Notes: a model not told the origin generated them from the letters alone. A stretch of 64,000 nucleotides of DNA from Streptomyces natalensis ATCC 27448 (GCF_000935125.1 NZ_JRKI01000026.1:372001-436000); one strand, 5' to 3'. Positions 17,665 to 26,765 are shown, counted from the first letter of the stretch. Program-made: numbers and translations.

Positions 17665-18711
17665 ATGCGCTCCATATGGAATGGGTCCATATCGTTCGGC
17701 CTGGTCACCATCCCCGTGAAGACCTACAGCGCGACCGAGCGCACCTCGTCGGTCTCGTTCGTCCGCATTCATGAGAAGGACGGCGCGCCGGTCCGCTACC
17801 GCAAGATCTGCGAGCTGGACGGGGAAGAGGTGCCGAACGAGGAGGTCGGCAAGGGCTATCAGGCGCCGGACGACGAGACGATCGTGGAGATCACCGACGA
17901 GGATCTGGCCCGGCTGCCGATGCCGACCGCCAAGACGATGACGATCCTGGCGTTCGTCGGCGCCGACGAGATCGATCCCCTCCAGATGGACAAGGCGTAC
18001 TACCTGGGGCCGAACGGCTCCGCCGCCACCACACCGTACGCGGTGCTGCGGGAGGCCCTGGAGCACCAGGGAAAGGTCGCGGTCGGCAAGGTGGCGATCC
18101 GCGGGCGGGAGTCGCTGGCGATGCTGCGGGCACACGACGGGGCGATCGTGATGCACTCGCTGCTGTGGCCCGACCAGATCCGGCCCGCCACCGGCATCGG
18201 GCCGCACGGCGACGTGAAGCTCCGCGACAACGAGCTCACGCTCGCCGAGACGCTGATGGACGCGCTGGGCGAGGTGGACCCCACCGAACTCCACGACGAG
18301 TACCGCGAGGCCGTCGAGGAACTGGTCGCCCAGAAGCTCGAGGGCGGGGCGCCGGTGGCCCCGAAGACGCCGGGCGGCCGCGGTCAGGTCGTCGATCTGA
18401 TGGCCGCGCTGGAGAAGAGCGTGGCGGCGGCCAAGCGGGGCGACGGGACGGAGCAGGAGCGGGAGGCGTCGGTGACGCCGATACGGGGGCGGAGGACGGC
18501 TACGAAGAAGACGGCGGCGAAGACGGCCGCCGCGAAGAAGGCCCCCGCGAAGAGGACAGCCGCGGCCAGGACCTCGTCCGCCAAGAGCGCCGGCGCCTCC
18601 ACGGCCAAGGCCGCCTCCAAGGCGACGTCCAAGGCGGCGTCCAAAGCCGCCTCCAAGACCACCGCGAAAGCCACCCCCAAGAAACGGTCGGCCAATAAGA
18701 CCTCCGCCTGA
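17665..18711 (+). CDS. ku: Ku DNA end-binding protein
   Basis: A 348-residue bacterial Ku that encircles DNA ends and recruits LigD activities. The Ku core (residues 1-250) opens with RSIWNGSISFGLVTIPVK. The tail from about residue 265 is an extended Lys/Ala-rich region with repeated KAASK/KATSK units resembling histone H1 tails, which in other actinobacteria aid DNA binding (family knowledge). The ATG follows GGGATGAG. Divergent from the LigD polymerase. Confidence 0.96.
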   Translation: MRSIWNGSISFGLVTIPVKTYSATERTSSVSFVRIHEKDGAPVRYRKICELDGEEVPNEEVGKGYQAPDDETIVEITDEDLARLPMPTAKTMTILAFVGADEIDPLQMDKAYYLGPNGSAATTPYAVLREALEHQGKVAVGKVAIRGRESLAMLRAHDGAIVMHSLLWPDQIRPATGIGPHGDVKLRDNELTLAETLMDALGEVDPTELHDEYREAVEELVAQKLEGGAPVAPKTPGGRGQVVDLMAALEKSVAAAKRGDGTEQEREASVTPIRGRRTATKKTAAKTAAAKKAPAKRTAAARTSSAKSAGASTAKAASKATSKAASKAASKTTAKATPKKRSANKTSA

Positions 18712-18764
18712 CCCTCCCGGCTTGATCCGGGCGCACCCCGCCCCCCTCGGCCTAGAGTCGTGTC

Positions 18765-19145
18765 ATGGCTTCAGACGAGGGGACCACCACCCGTATCGAC
18801 AGCTGGATCTGGTCGGTGCGGCTCACCAAGACGCGGTCGCAGGCCGCCGCGGCGTGTCGCGCCGGGCACGTCCGCGTCAACGGCGAGCGGGTCAAGCCGG
18901 CGCACGGCGTGCGCAGCGGCGACGAGGTGCGGCTGCGGTACGCCGGGCGGGAGCGGATCGTGGTCGTCTCGAAGCTGGTCCGCAAGCGGGTGGGCGCGCC
19001 GGTCGCCGCAGAGTGCTTCATCGACAACTCCCCGCCGCCTCCGCCGCGCGAGGAGGTCCCCGTCGCCACCCGGGAGCGGGGTGCGGGACGTCCCACCAAG
19101 CGCGACCGCCGGGAGATCGAGCAGTTGATGCTGCGCGGCAAGTAG
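18765..19145 (+). CDS. S4-domain RNA-binding protein (HslR/Hsp15-like)
   Basis: A 126-residue protein with an S4 domain at about residues 10-70 (RIDSWIWSVRLTKTRSQA, then HVRVNGERVKPAHGV) and a basic C-terminal tail. Hsp15-type proteins bind stalled 50S subunits or structured RNA. TAGAGT ends 6 nt before the ATG with no ribosome-binding site, suggesting a leaderless mRNA. Confidence 0.9.
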   Translation: MASDEGTTTRIDSWIWSVRLTKTRSQAAAACRAGHVRVNGERVKPAHGVRSGDEVRLRYAGRERIVVVSKLVRKRVGAPVAAECFIDNSPPPPPREEVPVATRERGAGRPTKRDRREIEQLMLRGK

Positions 19146-19164
19146 GCGCGCGGCAGGGGGCGGG

Positions 19165-19614
19165 TTACGCGGACGGCAGGGCGTCCACGTAGAGCCACCG
19201 GCCGTCCTCGCGGACGAAGCGGCTGTTCTCGTACTGGCTGTCGGCCTGCCCGTGCAGGGTGTAGTGCGCGCGGAATTCCACGGTGCCCTCGTCGTGGAAG
19301 GCGCTGCCGCCGGTGGTGCCGAGGATTTCCAGGCCGGTCCACCGCTGGTCCACGTCGAATTCCAGACCGGCGGGCCGGGTGCGGGGGTGCCAGGTGCGCA
19401 GCAGGTAGCCGGCGTCGCCGACGGCGAAGGCGCTGTAGCGCGAGCGCATCAGCCGTTCCGGGGTGGGGGCGGCGGCGTGCCCCGTATGGCAGGCGCCGCA
19501 GCAGTCGCCGTAGGTGGCGTCACGTCCGCAGGGGCAGGGCGAGGCGGGGGTCACCGCGTCCGGGCGGCGGGTGGCGCGGGGCTTCTTCGGCTGGTGGGGC
19601 TTCTTCTTCGGCAC
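19165..19614 (-). CDS. YchJ-family SEC-C motif protein
   Basis: A 149-residue protein with a Lys-rich N-terminus, a zinc-binding SEC-C-type motif (CPCGRDATYGDCCGACH) and the NTF2-like YchJ domain (RLMRSRYSAFAVGDAGYLLRTWHP and later SQYENSRFVREDGRWLY). The GTG start comes right before the conserved Lys-rich segment. Function is uncharacterised; SEC-C motifs bind zinc and often protein partners. Convergent with the S4 gene. Confidence 0.88.
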   Translation of the reverse strand: MPKKKPHQPKKPRATRRPDAVTPASPCPCGRDATYGDCCGACHTGHAAAPTPERLMRSRYSAFAVGDAGYLLRTWHPRTRPAGLEFDVDQRWTGLEILGTTGGSAFHDEGTVEFRAHYTLHGQADSQYENSRFVREDGRWLYVDALPSA

Positions 19615-19828
19615 CCCCCGATTGTGCCGGAGTCCGGCGTGTCGCCGGGTGGCGGGAGGCGAACGCGACACGCCAAGCACAGTTCCAGGCGACGCGCCCT
19701 GCGGACGGGGCCCGTTTGAGGGGTTTCAACGATAAATCACCCGTTCGCAGCTTTTGATGGCTTGATACTGGCTGTGAGGCTGGAAGAACTCACGGTGATC
19801 GTCCCCACCACCCAGGAGAGAACCCACC

Positions 19829-20023
19829 ATGATCCTGTCCGTTTCCGGCGTCATCCTGCTCGGCGTCATCGTCTTCCTGTTCTTCCGCAAGGACGGCCTC
19901 AAGATTTCCCACGCGCTGGTCTGCGCGCTCTTCGGGTTCTATCTCGCAGGCTCCGCCATCGCTCCCAGCATCAGGGCGGGCGGTGCGAGTCTGGCGAGCC
20001 TCCTGGGAGGGCTGAAGATCTAG
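19829..20023 (+). CDS. Small conserved membrane protein
   Basis: A 64-residue protein with two hydrophobic segments (MILSVSGVILLGVIVFLFF and ALVCALFGFYLAGSAIA), a basic RKDG turn and a small C-terminal Gly/Ser/Leu tail. GGAGAG lies 8-13 nt before the ATG. It sits 72 bp upstream of the FtsK-like ATPase. The two form a pair I recall as conserved in Streptomyces chromosomes, and they may act together at the membrane. Function unknown. Confidence 0.85.
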   Translation: MILSVSGVILLGVIVFLFFRKDGLKISHALVCALFGFYLAGSAIAPSIRAGGASLASLLGGLKI

Positions 20024-20095
20024 CGCGCCGCACCGCTCCGGCTCGCCGCCCACGTCGAGCCGTCACGAACGCCGCACGAGCAACAGGAGACAGAT

Positions 20096-21745
20096 GTGGC
20101 CCGGCGACCCTTGCCCCGCATCCTGACCGACAGCGCTTCCCTCGCGCGCAGCAGAGACATCGCGCGCAGCGCCGCCGACAGCGCCTCCGACGTGTTCCAT
20201 CCGCTGATCACCATCAGCCGTGGACTGCGCCGGCTGGCTTCGGCCGGCAGACAGCGCTGGGATGCGACGCCCAAGGATCGCCGTGGCCCGTTGTTCTTCT
20301 TCGTCGCCGCGGGTGTGCTGGGCGTGGCGCTGGTGCCGTACGGGCTGCTGCTCGCCGGCGTTGTGGTGATGGGGGCGGCGGCCTGGGCGGGGCGGGACAG
20401 CAGCGCCAGGGACGGCGGCCCCGGGGAGGCCGAGGCGGAGCGGTTGCAGTCGCTGTACGAGGCGTTGGTCCCGTACTTCTCGGCGGAGGGCGACCCCAGC
20501 CCGCTCTACGCCCACGGCGGCGACTGGGCGGCGGCCTTCACCGAGTACGGCTTCGACGAGAGCGGGCGGCTGGAGCGCCTCCAGCTGAAGTACCCGGCGT
20601 ATTTCACCGATGGGGAGGAGGGGCCGCGGGCCCGTATCGAGCAGGTGCTGCACGCCAAGTCCGGACGCGGCCGGGAGTACCACTTCGCCTGGGACGAGGC
20701 GGCCAACCAGCTGGTGCTGAGCGTCCTGGACCCGCTGCCCGCGGACATCGCGGCGCAGCGCTTCGTCACCGCGCCCGGCGAGACGGTCCTCGGGTTCACC
20801 GACCCCGAATCCGTCGCCCGGACCCTCCCGGTGGTGCACGGCGACGAGGACGAGGAAGGCGATGCGCCGCCGGTGCTCTGGCGCACCGGCCAGCGGTCCA
20901 CCGAGCCGCATCTGCTGGTGCTGGGGCAGCCGGGGACGGGCGGTACGACGCTGCTGCGGTCGATCGCGCTCCAGGCGCTGGACGACGGCGAGGTGCTGGT
21001 CATCGACGGCAGCGGGACGGGTGAGTTCGCATGTCTGGCGGGGCGCCGCGGTGTGCTGGGGGTGGAGAGCGGGCTCGCGGGGGCGATGGCGACGCTGGAG
21101 TGGGCGGCGCACGAGACGGAGCGGCGGCTGATCTCGGCCAACCGGGCGCGGCAGGCGGGCCGTTCGGCGCCGGAGGACACCCGGCGGCCGCTGTGGATCA
21201 TCGCGGACCGGCCCACCGCGCTGGCCCATCTCGCGGCGGCCGAGGGCCGCGACGATCCGCAGCGGCTGCTCCAGGTGCCGCTGCGGCACGGCGCGGCGGC
21301 CAATGTCACGGTGGCGGTGGCCGAGCCGTTCGCCTGCGCCGAGCTGCTCAGTGACGTCATCCGGACGCACACCCGGGCACGGGTGGTGCTCGGTCCGGCG
21401 ACGGCGGAGGAGGTGCGGTCGGTGCTCGGGGCGCCGCCGCACACCACGCCGGTCGCGGAGATGCCGCCCGGCCGTGGCTATGCCCGGCTGGGCGGCGGTC
21501 CGGTGGTGCGGTTGCAGGTACCGGCCACGCCCGACCCGCTGGACGAGGAGGCCGACGAGGCGGACCGGGGGGCCGTGATGGCGCTGCTGCCGGAACGGAG
21601 CGTGCCGATGGCCGCGGCGATGTCCTTCACCAAGTCCGCGCCCGCCGCGCAGGAGACCGCCCCGCGCGTTGCGCGGGCGACGGGCGTCGAGGACGGCGGG
21701 TCCGTGCCGGTCAACGGGTCGCCGGCCGCGCCCGTCGAGGGCTGA
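20096..21745 (+). CDS. FtsK/SpoIIIE-like membrane ATPase with atypical P-loop
   Basis: A 549-residue protein with two membrane spans near residues 63-95 (LFFFVAAGVLGVALVPYGLLLAGVVVM) and a RecA-like C-terminal domain. The P-loop region is GQPGTGGTT (277-285), where Gly283 replaces the canonical Lys. A Walker-B-like hydrophobic strand (PLWIIADRP) follows. The fold resembles FtsK/TraB translocases, but the missing Lys makes ATP hydrolysis doubtful. The GTG start follows AGGAGA. It probably works with the small membrane protein upstream; DNA transfer or division roles are guesses. Confidence 0.8.
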   Translation: MARRPLPRILTDSASLARSRDIARSAADSASDVFHPLITISRGLRRLASAGRQRWDATPKDRRGPLFFFVAAGVLGVALVPYGLLLAGVVVMGAAAWAGRDSSARDGGPGEAEAERLQSLYEALVPYFSAEGDPSPLYAHGGDWAAAFTEYGFDESGRLERLQLKYPAYFTDGEEGPRARIEQVLHAKSGRGREYHFAWDEAANQLVLSVLDPLPADIAAQRFVTAPGETVLGFTDPESVARTLPVVHGDEDEEGDAPPVLWRTGQRSTEPHLLVLGQPGTGGTTLLRSIALQALDDGEVLVIDGSGTGEFACLAGRRGVLGVESGLAGAMATLEWAAHETERRLISANRARQAGRSAPEDTRRPLWIIADRPTALAHLAAAEGRDDPQRLLQVPLRHGAAANVTVAVAEPFACAELLSDVIRTHTRARVVLGPATAEEVRSVLGAPPHTTPVAEMPPGRGYARLGGGPVVRLQVPATPDPLDEEADEADRGAVMALLPERSVPMAAAMSFTKSAPAAQETAPRVARATGVEDGGSVPVNGSPAAPVEG

Positions 21746-21782
21746 GGTCCCGGCGCCGTACCCCGACCGTACGGACGTACCG

Positions 21783-23288
21783 TCAGGCGACGAACGCGTG
21801 CCGCGCCGCGGGCTCGACCGGGGCTCCGGTCGCCACCAGCCGCGCGGCGCCCGCCAGGCGGACGGCGGCCTCCTCGGCAACAGCGCCGTTGACCGTGAAC
21901 GGCAGCCGGACAAAGCCCTCGAAGGCCCCGTCGACGCCGAACCGCGGGCCGGACGGGACGCGGACCCCCAGCCGCTCCCCCGCCTCGGCGATCCGCGAGC
22001 CGGAAAGGCCGCCGGTACGGGCCCAGAGGGTCAGGCCGCCGTGCGGGACGCTGAACTCCCAGTCGGGCAGATGCCGCTGGAGCGCCGCGACGATCGCCTC
22101 GCGGTTCTCCCGGGCCTGCTGCCGGCGGATCTCGACGGCCGCCTCCCAGCCCTCGCCCTCCAGGAGCGAGGCGATGGCGAGCTGTTCGAGGACGGGCGAG
22201 CCGAGGTCGGAGTAGGCGCGGGCGGCGACCAGGCTGCGGATGATGTCGGGGGCGGCGCGCACCCAGCCGATCCGCATACCGGCCCAGAACGCCTTGCTGG
22301 CCGAGCCGACGGTGATCACCGCGCTGCCCCCGGGGTCGAAGGCGCACACCGGGCGCGGCGGTGCGGGGTCCTCGTCCAGGTGGAGCTCGGCCATGGTCTC
22401 GTCGACGACGAGGAGGGTGCCGGCCGAGCGCGCCGCGTCGACCATGCGGCGGCGCTGGTCGTCGGTGGCGAGGGTGCCGGTGGGGTTGTGGTAGTCGGCG
22501 ACGACGTAGGCCATCCGCGGTGCCGCGTCCCGCATGACCTGTCGCCAGGCGGGGATGTCCCAGCCGGCCAGCCGCTCCCGCAGGGCGACGGGGACGAGGC
22601 GGGCGCCGGCGTCGCGCATCAGCTGGAGGATGTTGGCGTAGGAGGGCGAGTCGACGGCGACCCGTTCGCCGGGGCTCGTACACAGGCGGCAGATCGCGGC
22701 GACGGCGCCCATCGCGCCGGTGGTGACCATGATCTGCTCGGGCATGGTGGGGATGCCGCTTGCGGTGTAGCGGTCGGCGAGGGCCTGGCGCAGGACGGGC
22801 AGGCCGGCCGGGTAGTCGCCGTGGGTGTGGGCGTAGAGCGGGAGGTCGGCCATGGCGCCCTGGACGGCGCGGGTCAGCCAGGGCTCGGGGGCCGGGAGGG
22901 CGGCGCAGCCGAGGTCGATCATGGAGCCGGCGGCCTCCGGGGGCAGCGGTTCCAGGCCGCGGGTGGGCAGCGGGTTGCCGGCCGGGACGGCGGTCCAACT
23001 GCCCGATCCGCGGCGGGACTCCAGGAATCCCTCGGCGCGCAGCGCCTCGTAGGCGGCGGCGACGGTGGTCCGGCTGACCCCGAACGCGGCGGCCAGCTCC
23101 CGTTCGGCGGGCAGGCGGGCGGCGACCGGCACCCGCCCCTCAAGGACGAGCAGGCGGACACCGTCGGCGAGGCTGCGGTAGGCGGGCAACCGTCGCCCAA
23201 CGGCGGTCAGTTCCGCATCCCGCGGGTCCTGTGACCGGAGCAGCCGGGCGAGTTGGGGTGCGCCCACTGCGGAAGTCCACTGAGCCAT
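21783..23288 (-). CDS. MocR-type GntR/aminotransferase-fold regulator
   Basis: A 501-residue fusion of a GntR winged helix (about residues 30-100, with RLPAERELAAAFGVSRTTVAAAYEALRAEGF) to a fold-I aminotransferase domain. The PLP-lysine motif is VGSASKAFWAGMRIGW. MocR proteins use PLP as effector. It is divergent from a YczE-like membrane gene, the arrangement of the YczR subgroup of MocR regulators. Direct repeats in the 101-bp intergenic region are candidate binding sites. Confidence 0.93.
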   Translation of the reverse strand: MAQWTSAVGAPQLARLLRSQDPRDAELTAVGRRLPAYRSLADGVRLLVLEGRVPVAARLPAERELAAAFGVSRTTVAAAYEALRAEGFLESRRGSGSWTAVPAGNPLPTRGLEPLPPEAAGSMIDLGCAALPAPEPWLTRAVQGAMADLPLYAHTHGDYPAGLPVLRQALADRYTASGIPTMPEQIMVTTGAMGAVAAICRLCTSPGERVAVDSPSYANILQLMRDAGARLVPVALRERLAGWDIPAWRQVMRDAAPRMAYVVADYHNPTGTLATDDQRRRMVDAARSAGTLLVVDETMAELHLDEDPAPPRPVCAFDPGGSAVITVGSASKAFWAGMRIGWVRAAPDIIRSLVAARAYSDLGSPVLEQLAIASLLEGEGWEAAVEIRRQQARENREAIVAALQRHLPDWEFSVPHGGLTLWARTGGLSGSRIAEAGERLGVRVPSGPRFGVDGAFEGFVRLPFTVNGAVAEEAAVRLAGAARLVATGAPVEPAARHAFVA

Positions 23289-23292
23289 GGAA

Positions 23293-23365
23293 ATCAGTCC
23301 ACCTTCGCCGGATTGGCTCTTCTTCTTGGTTTCCTACCGGCCACATCGTGTCATGCATCAGTCCA
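23293..23365. promoter_or_regulatory. Direct repeat ATCAGTCCA in the mocR-yczE divergent region
   Basis: ATCAGTCCA occurs at 23293-23301 and 23357-23365 (64 bp apart, about six helical turns). A related GGATTGG lies between them and CCAATCC overlaps the second copy. MocR regulators commonly bind direct repeats, so these are plausible targets. Confidence 0.45.
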
Positions 23366-23389
23366 ATCCTGCCAGGAGGGGGAAGCGTC

Positions 23390-24187
23390 ATGTCCGTCAC
23401 CGGAGATCCGGGGACCGAGGAGTCCGTGGCCGAGGGGGCCGGGACCGAGAGGGCCGAGTGCGAGAGGGCCGGGGCCGGGGGATCCGGGGCCGGGGAGCCG
23501 GGCGCCGAGGGGGCCGGCCCCGGCACGCCCACGGCGCTGCTGCCGCGCCGGCTGATCCAGCTCTACGCGGGGCTGACGCTGTACGGCGTGAGCATGGGCC
23601 TGATGCTGCGCGCGGACTTCGGCCTGGAGCCCTGGAGCGTGCTCAACCAGGGCATCGCCCGGCACACGGGGCTGACCATCGGCACCGTCACCATCGTCGC
23701 CGGCGCGCTGATCCTGCTGCTGTGGATCCCGCTGCGGCAGCGTCCGGGCCTGGGCACCGTGTCGAACGTGGTGATCCTCGGGCTGGTGATGGACGGGACG
23801 CTGGCGCTCGTTCCCGAGCTGCACGCCCTGGCCCCCCGGATCGCGCTGCTGGCCTTCGCCGTGGTCCTCAACGGCGCCGCGACCGGTCTGTACATCTCCG
23901 CCCGCTTCGGCCCCGGGCCGCGCGACGGCCTGATGACCGGCCTGCATCTGCGTACCGGCCGCCCGGTGCGGCTGGTGCGGACCTGCATCGAGGTGACGGT
24001 CCTGGCGGCGGGCTTCGCCCTCGGCGGCTCGATCGGGGCCGGCACGGTGGTCTACGCCCTGGCCATCGGTCCGATGGCGCAGTTCTTTCTGCGGTGCTTC
24101 GCGATCAAGGGCCTGCCCGAGCGGCCGTCCCCGGTGGTGGCCCGCGGCGGGGCCGCTTCACCTGGGCGCGCAATACTGCCGGAGTGA
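23390..24187 (+). CDS. YczE/YitT-like membrane protein
   Basis: A 265-residue membrane protein. The first 45 residues are a Glu/Gly-rich low-complexity tail made of EGAG/ERAG-like repeats. About five or six membrane helices follow (LIQLYAGLTLYGVSMGLMLRAD, then the GPGPRDGLMTGLHLRTG loop typical of YczE). The ATG at 23390 follows AGGAGGGGG. Its stop overlaps the next GTG, so it is translationally coupled to a glycerophosphodiesterase. The paired MocR regulator suggests vitamin B6- or amino-acid-linked transport, which is unproven. Confidence 0.88.
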   Translation: MSVTGDPGTEESVAEGAGTERAECERAGAGGSGAGEPGAEGAGPGTPTALLPRRLIQLYAGLTLYGVSMGLMLRADFGLEPWSVLNQGIARHTGLTIGTVTIVAGALILLLWIPLRQRPGLGTVSNVVILGLVMDGTLALVPELHALAPRIALLAFAVVLNGAATGLYISARFGPGPRDGLMTGLHLRTGRPVRLVRTCIEVTVLAAGFALGGSIGAGTVVYALAIGPMAQFFLRCFAIKGLPERPSPVVARGGAASPGRAILPE

Positions 24188-24984
24188 CCACAGCGATACG
24201 CCCCCGCCACGCCTATCTCGACCATCCCGCCCCGCTCGCCTTCGCCCACCGGGGCGGGGCGGCGGACGGCCTGGAGAACACCGCCGCGGCCTTCCGGCAC
24301 GCGGTGGACCTCGGCTACCGCTATCTGGAGACCGACGTGCACGCCACGTCGGACGGCAAGCTCGTCGCCTTCCACGATCCGACGCTGGACCGCGTCACCG
24401 ACTCGCGCGGCGCGATCGGTGCGCTCCCCTGGCGGGCGGTCGCCCGCGCCCGGGTCGGCGGCCGGGAGCCGCTGCCGCTGTTCGAGGAGCTGCTGGAGGA
24501 ATTCCCCGAGGCCCGCTGGAACGTGGACCTCAAGGCGGAGGCCGCCCTGGCTCCCCTGCTGGACCTGCTGCGCCGTGCGAACGCCTGGGACCGGGTGTGC
24601 GTCGGCTCCTTCTCCGAGGCCCGGGTCGCCCGCGCCCAGCGACTGGCCGGTCCCCGGCTGGCGACCTCACTGGGCACCCGCGGCGTCGCCGGCCTGCGGC
24701 TGCGCTCGTACGGGCGCGGAGCGGTGCCGCTGGACCGGCTGCTGGGCGCGGCGGTCCGGCGCAACGCGGTCTGCGTCCAGGTCCCCGTACGGCACGCCGG
24801 CATCCCCGTCGTCGACCCGCTGTTCCTGCGCGCCGCGCAGGCACTCGGCATGCAGGTCCATGTCTGGACGGTCAACGACGCGCAACGGATGGCGGAGCTG
24901 TTGGACCTCGGGGTGGACGGCATCATGACCGACGACGTCGAGACGCTGCGGGCGGTGCTGACCGAGCGGGGGTGCTGGGCGTAG
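24184..24984 (+). CDS. Glycerophosphodiester phosphodiesterase
   Basis: A 266-residue GDPD-type TIM barrel that hydrolyses glycerophosphodiesters to glycerol-3-phosphate and an alcohol. Catalytic and metal motifs are intact: AFAHRGG with His, ENTAAAF with Glu, ETDVHATSDG and AFHDPTLDR, ending TVNDAQRM and GVDGIMTDD. There is no signal peptide, so it is cytoplasmic. The GTG overlaps the stop of the YczE gene. Confidence 0.95.
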   Translation: MTTAIRPRHAYLDHPAPLAFAHRGGAADGLENTAAAFRHAVDLGYRYLETDVHATSDGKLVAFHDPTLDRVTDSRGAIGALPWRAVARARVGGREPLPLFEELLEEFPEARWNVDLKAEAALAPLLDLLRRANAWDRVCVGSFSEARVARAQRLAGPRLATSLGTRGVAGLRLRSYGRGAVPLDRLLGAAVRRNAVCVQVPVRHAGIPVVDPLFLRAAQALGMQVHVWTVNDAQRMAELLDLGVDGIMTDDVETLRAVLTERGCWA

Positions 24985-25199
24985 CGCAACAGCGACGGGA
25001 ACGTCACCTCCCCCAAGACTCTCCCAATTGATCTTGCAGGGGGTTGTCTTCGCAGCCCGCACCGATGCAGGGTCGAGCAGCACATAATCGATCACATCGA
25101 CACACTGCGCACGGTACCGACCGAGCGGGACTTCCAGGTCCGACCGCCCGCCGCCGGTCCGCTGCCGGCAACGGGGACGACACGACGGGGGTGGGCGCG

Positions 25200-26570
25200 G
25201 TGCAGGCACAGGCCGTGATCGGGGGCGACGATGCGCAGACGGGGGCCAGACGCCGGGAGCAGCGCGGCTGGTACTGGTACGACTGGGCGAACAGCGTCTA
25301 TTCCGCGAGCGTCCTGACGGTCTTCCTCGGGCCGTATCTGACCGCGGTGGCGAAGGCCGCGGCGGATGCGCACGGCTTCGTCCACCCCCTGGGCATCCCC
25401 GTGCGGGCCGGTTCCTTCTTCGCGTACTCGGTCTCCGCGTCGCTGCTGGTGTCGGTGCTGGCGATGCCGGTCGCCGGGGCGCTGGTCGACCGGACCGGCC
25501 GCAAGAAACCGCTGCTGGGCGCCTGTGCGTATACGGGTGCCACGGCGACGACCGGGATGTTCTTCCTGCGCGGCGACCGCTATCTGCTCGGCGGGGCGCT
25601 GCTGATCGTCGCGAATGTGTGCTTCGTCGTCTCGATGATGCTCTACAACTCCTTTCTGCCGCAGATAGCCGAGCCCGACGAGCGCGATGCGGTCTCCTCC
25701 CGGGGCTGGGCGTTCGGCTACGCGGCCAGCGCGCTGGTCCTCATCGCCGACCTGGCGCTCTACGCCGGGCACGACTCCTTCGGCGTCTCCGCGGGCACCG
25801 CCGTGCGCATCTGCCTGGCGACGGCGGGGCTGTGGTGGGGCGGCTTCGCGCTGATCCCGCTGCGCCGGCTGCGCGACCGGCGGGCGGCCCGCAGCGCCCC
25901 GGCCCACGAGCCCGGCGGCGCGGCGCTCGGCCAGGGCTGGCGCCAACTGCGCGGCACCCTGCGCGAGATGCGGCGTCATCCGCTCACCCTGGCCTTCCTC
26001 CTCGCCTATCTCGTCTACAACGACGGCGTGCAGACGGTGATCAGCCAGGCGTCCGTCTACGGCTCCGAGGAGCTCCGGCTGGACCAGACGACGCTGATCG
26101 TCGCGGTGCTGCTGGTGCAGATCCTGGCCGCGGCGGGCGCGGTGGGGATGGGGCGGCTGGCGCGGCGGTACGGCGCCCAGCGCACCATCCTGGGCTCCCT
26201 GGCGGCCTGGACCCTGACGCTGGCGGCCGGATTCTTCCTGCCGGCGAAGGCGCCCGTCTGGTTCTTTGCGCTGGCGTCGGCGATCGGTCTGGTCCTGGGC
26301 GGCAGCCAGGCGCTCTCCCGTTCGCTGTTCTCGCATCTGATCCCGTGCGGCAAGGAGGCGGAATACTTCTCCGCGTACGAGATGAGCGACCGCGGGGTGA
26401 GCTGGCTGGGGCCGCTGGTGTTCGGTGTGGCCTATCAGCTGACCGGCAGCTACCGGGATGCGATCGTGTCCCTGGTGGCGTTCTTCGCGGTCGGATTTGT
26501 GCTGCTGGCGAGGGTGCCCGTACGGCAGGCGATAGCGGCGGCGGGCAACCGCATCCCGGACCGGATTTAG
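25200..26570 (+). CDS. MFS transporter, UMF1/Atg22-like family
   Basis: A transporter of about 456 residues with 12 predicted helices. The start of the domain (RGWYWYDWANSVYSASVLTVFLGP) is diagnostic of the UMF1 family. The loop VDRTGRKKPLLG is the MFS motif A, and SQALSRSLFSHLIP is family-typical. Substrate unknown; fungal Atg22 members export amino acids from vacuoles. The start is uncertain: GTG at 25200 or 25191 with a G-rich upstream tract. An ATG at 25044 would add an unrelated low-complexity stretch. Confidence 0.88.
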   Translation: MQAQAVIGGDDAQTGARRREQRGWYWYDWANSVYSASVLTVFLGPYLTAVAKAAADAHGFVHPLGIPVRAGSFFAYSVSASLLVSVLAMPVAGALVDRTGRKKPLLGACAYTGATATTGMFFLRGDRYLLGGALLIVANVCFVVSMMLYNSFLPQIAEPDERDAVSSRGWAFGYAASALVLIADLALYAGHDSFGVSAGTAVRICLATAGLWWGGFALIPLRRLRDRRAARSAPAHEPGGAALGQGWRQLRGTLREMRRHPLTLAFLLAYLVYNDGVQTVISQASVYGSEELRLDQTTLIVAVLLVQILAAAGAVGMGRLARRYGAQRTILGSLAAWTLTLAAGFFLPAKAPVWFFALASAIGLVLGGSQALSRSLFSHLIPCGKEAEYFSAYEMSDRGVSWLGPLVFGVAYQLTGSYRDAIVSLVAFFAVGFVLLARVPVRQAIAAAGNRIPDRI

Positions 26571-26672
26571 GTTCGGAGGGTGCGGGCCGGTAGTGTACGC
26601 CTTTGGCTCACCAGGCGGACCGTTACTGCGCGCTCATTTCGGGAAAGCGTTGGGTGACATCTGCTGCCAGAT

Positions 26673-26701
26673 GTGACAAACCGGGCGCTGGTGGGTACAA
26701 C
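26673..26701 (+). promoter_or_regulatory. Vegetative-type promoter upstream of rbpA
   Basis: GTGACA (26673-26678), a 17-bp spacer and TACAAC (26696-26701). It would give a leader of about 120 nt and basal rbpA expression. Confidence 0.5.
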
Positions 26702-26738
26702 AAGGGGCGGCACGACGGGCGACGCAGATTACGTGAAC

Positions 26739-26765
26739 GGGAATCTTCACCGCCGACCGGACGTT
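26739..26765 (+). promoter_or_regulatory. SigR-type promoter of rbpA
   Basis: GGGAAT (26739-26744), exactly 18 bp, then GTT (26763-26765), the consensus for the thiol-stress sigma factor SigR of Streptomyces. rbpA of S. coelicolor is a known SigR target, so the match is well supported. Confidence 0.8.
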
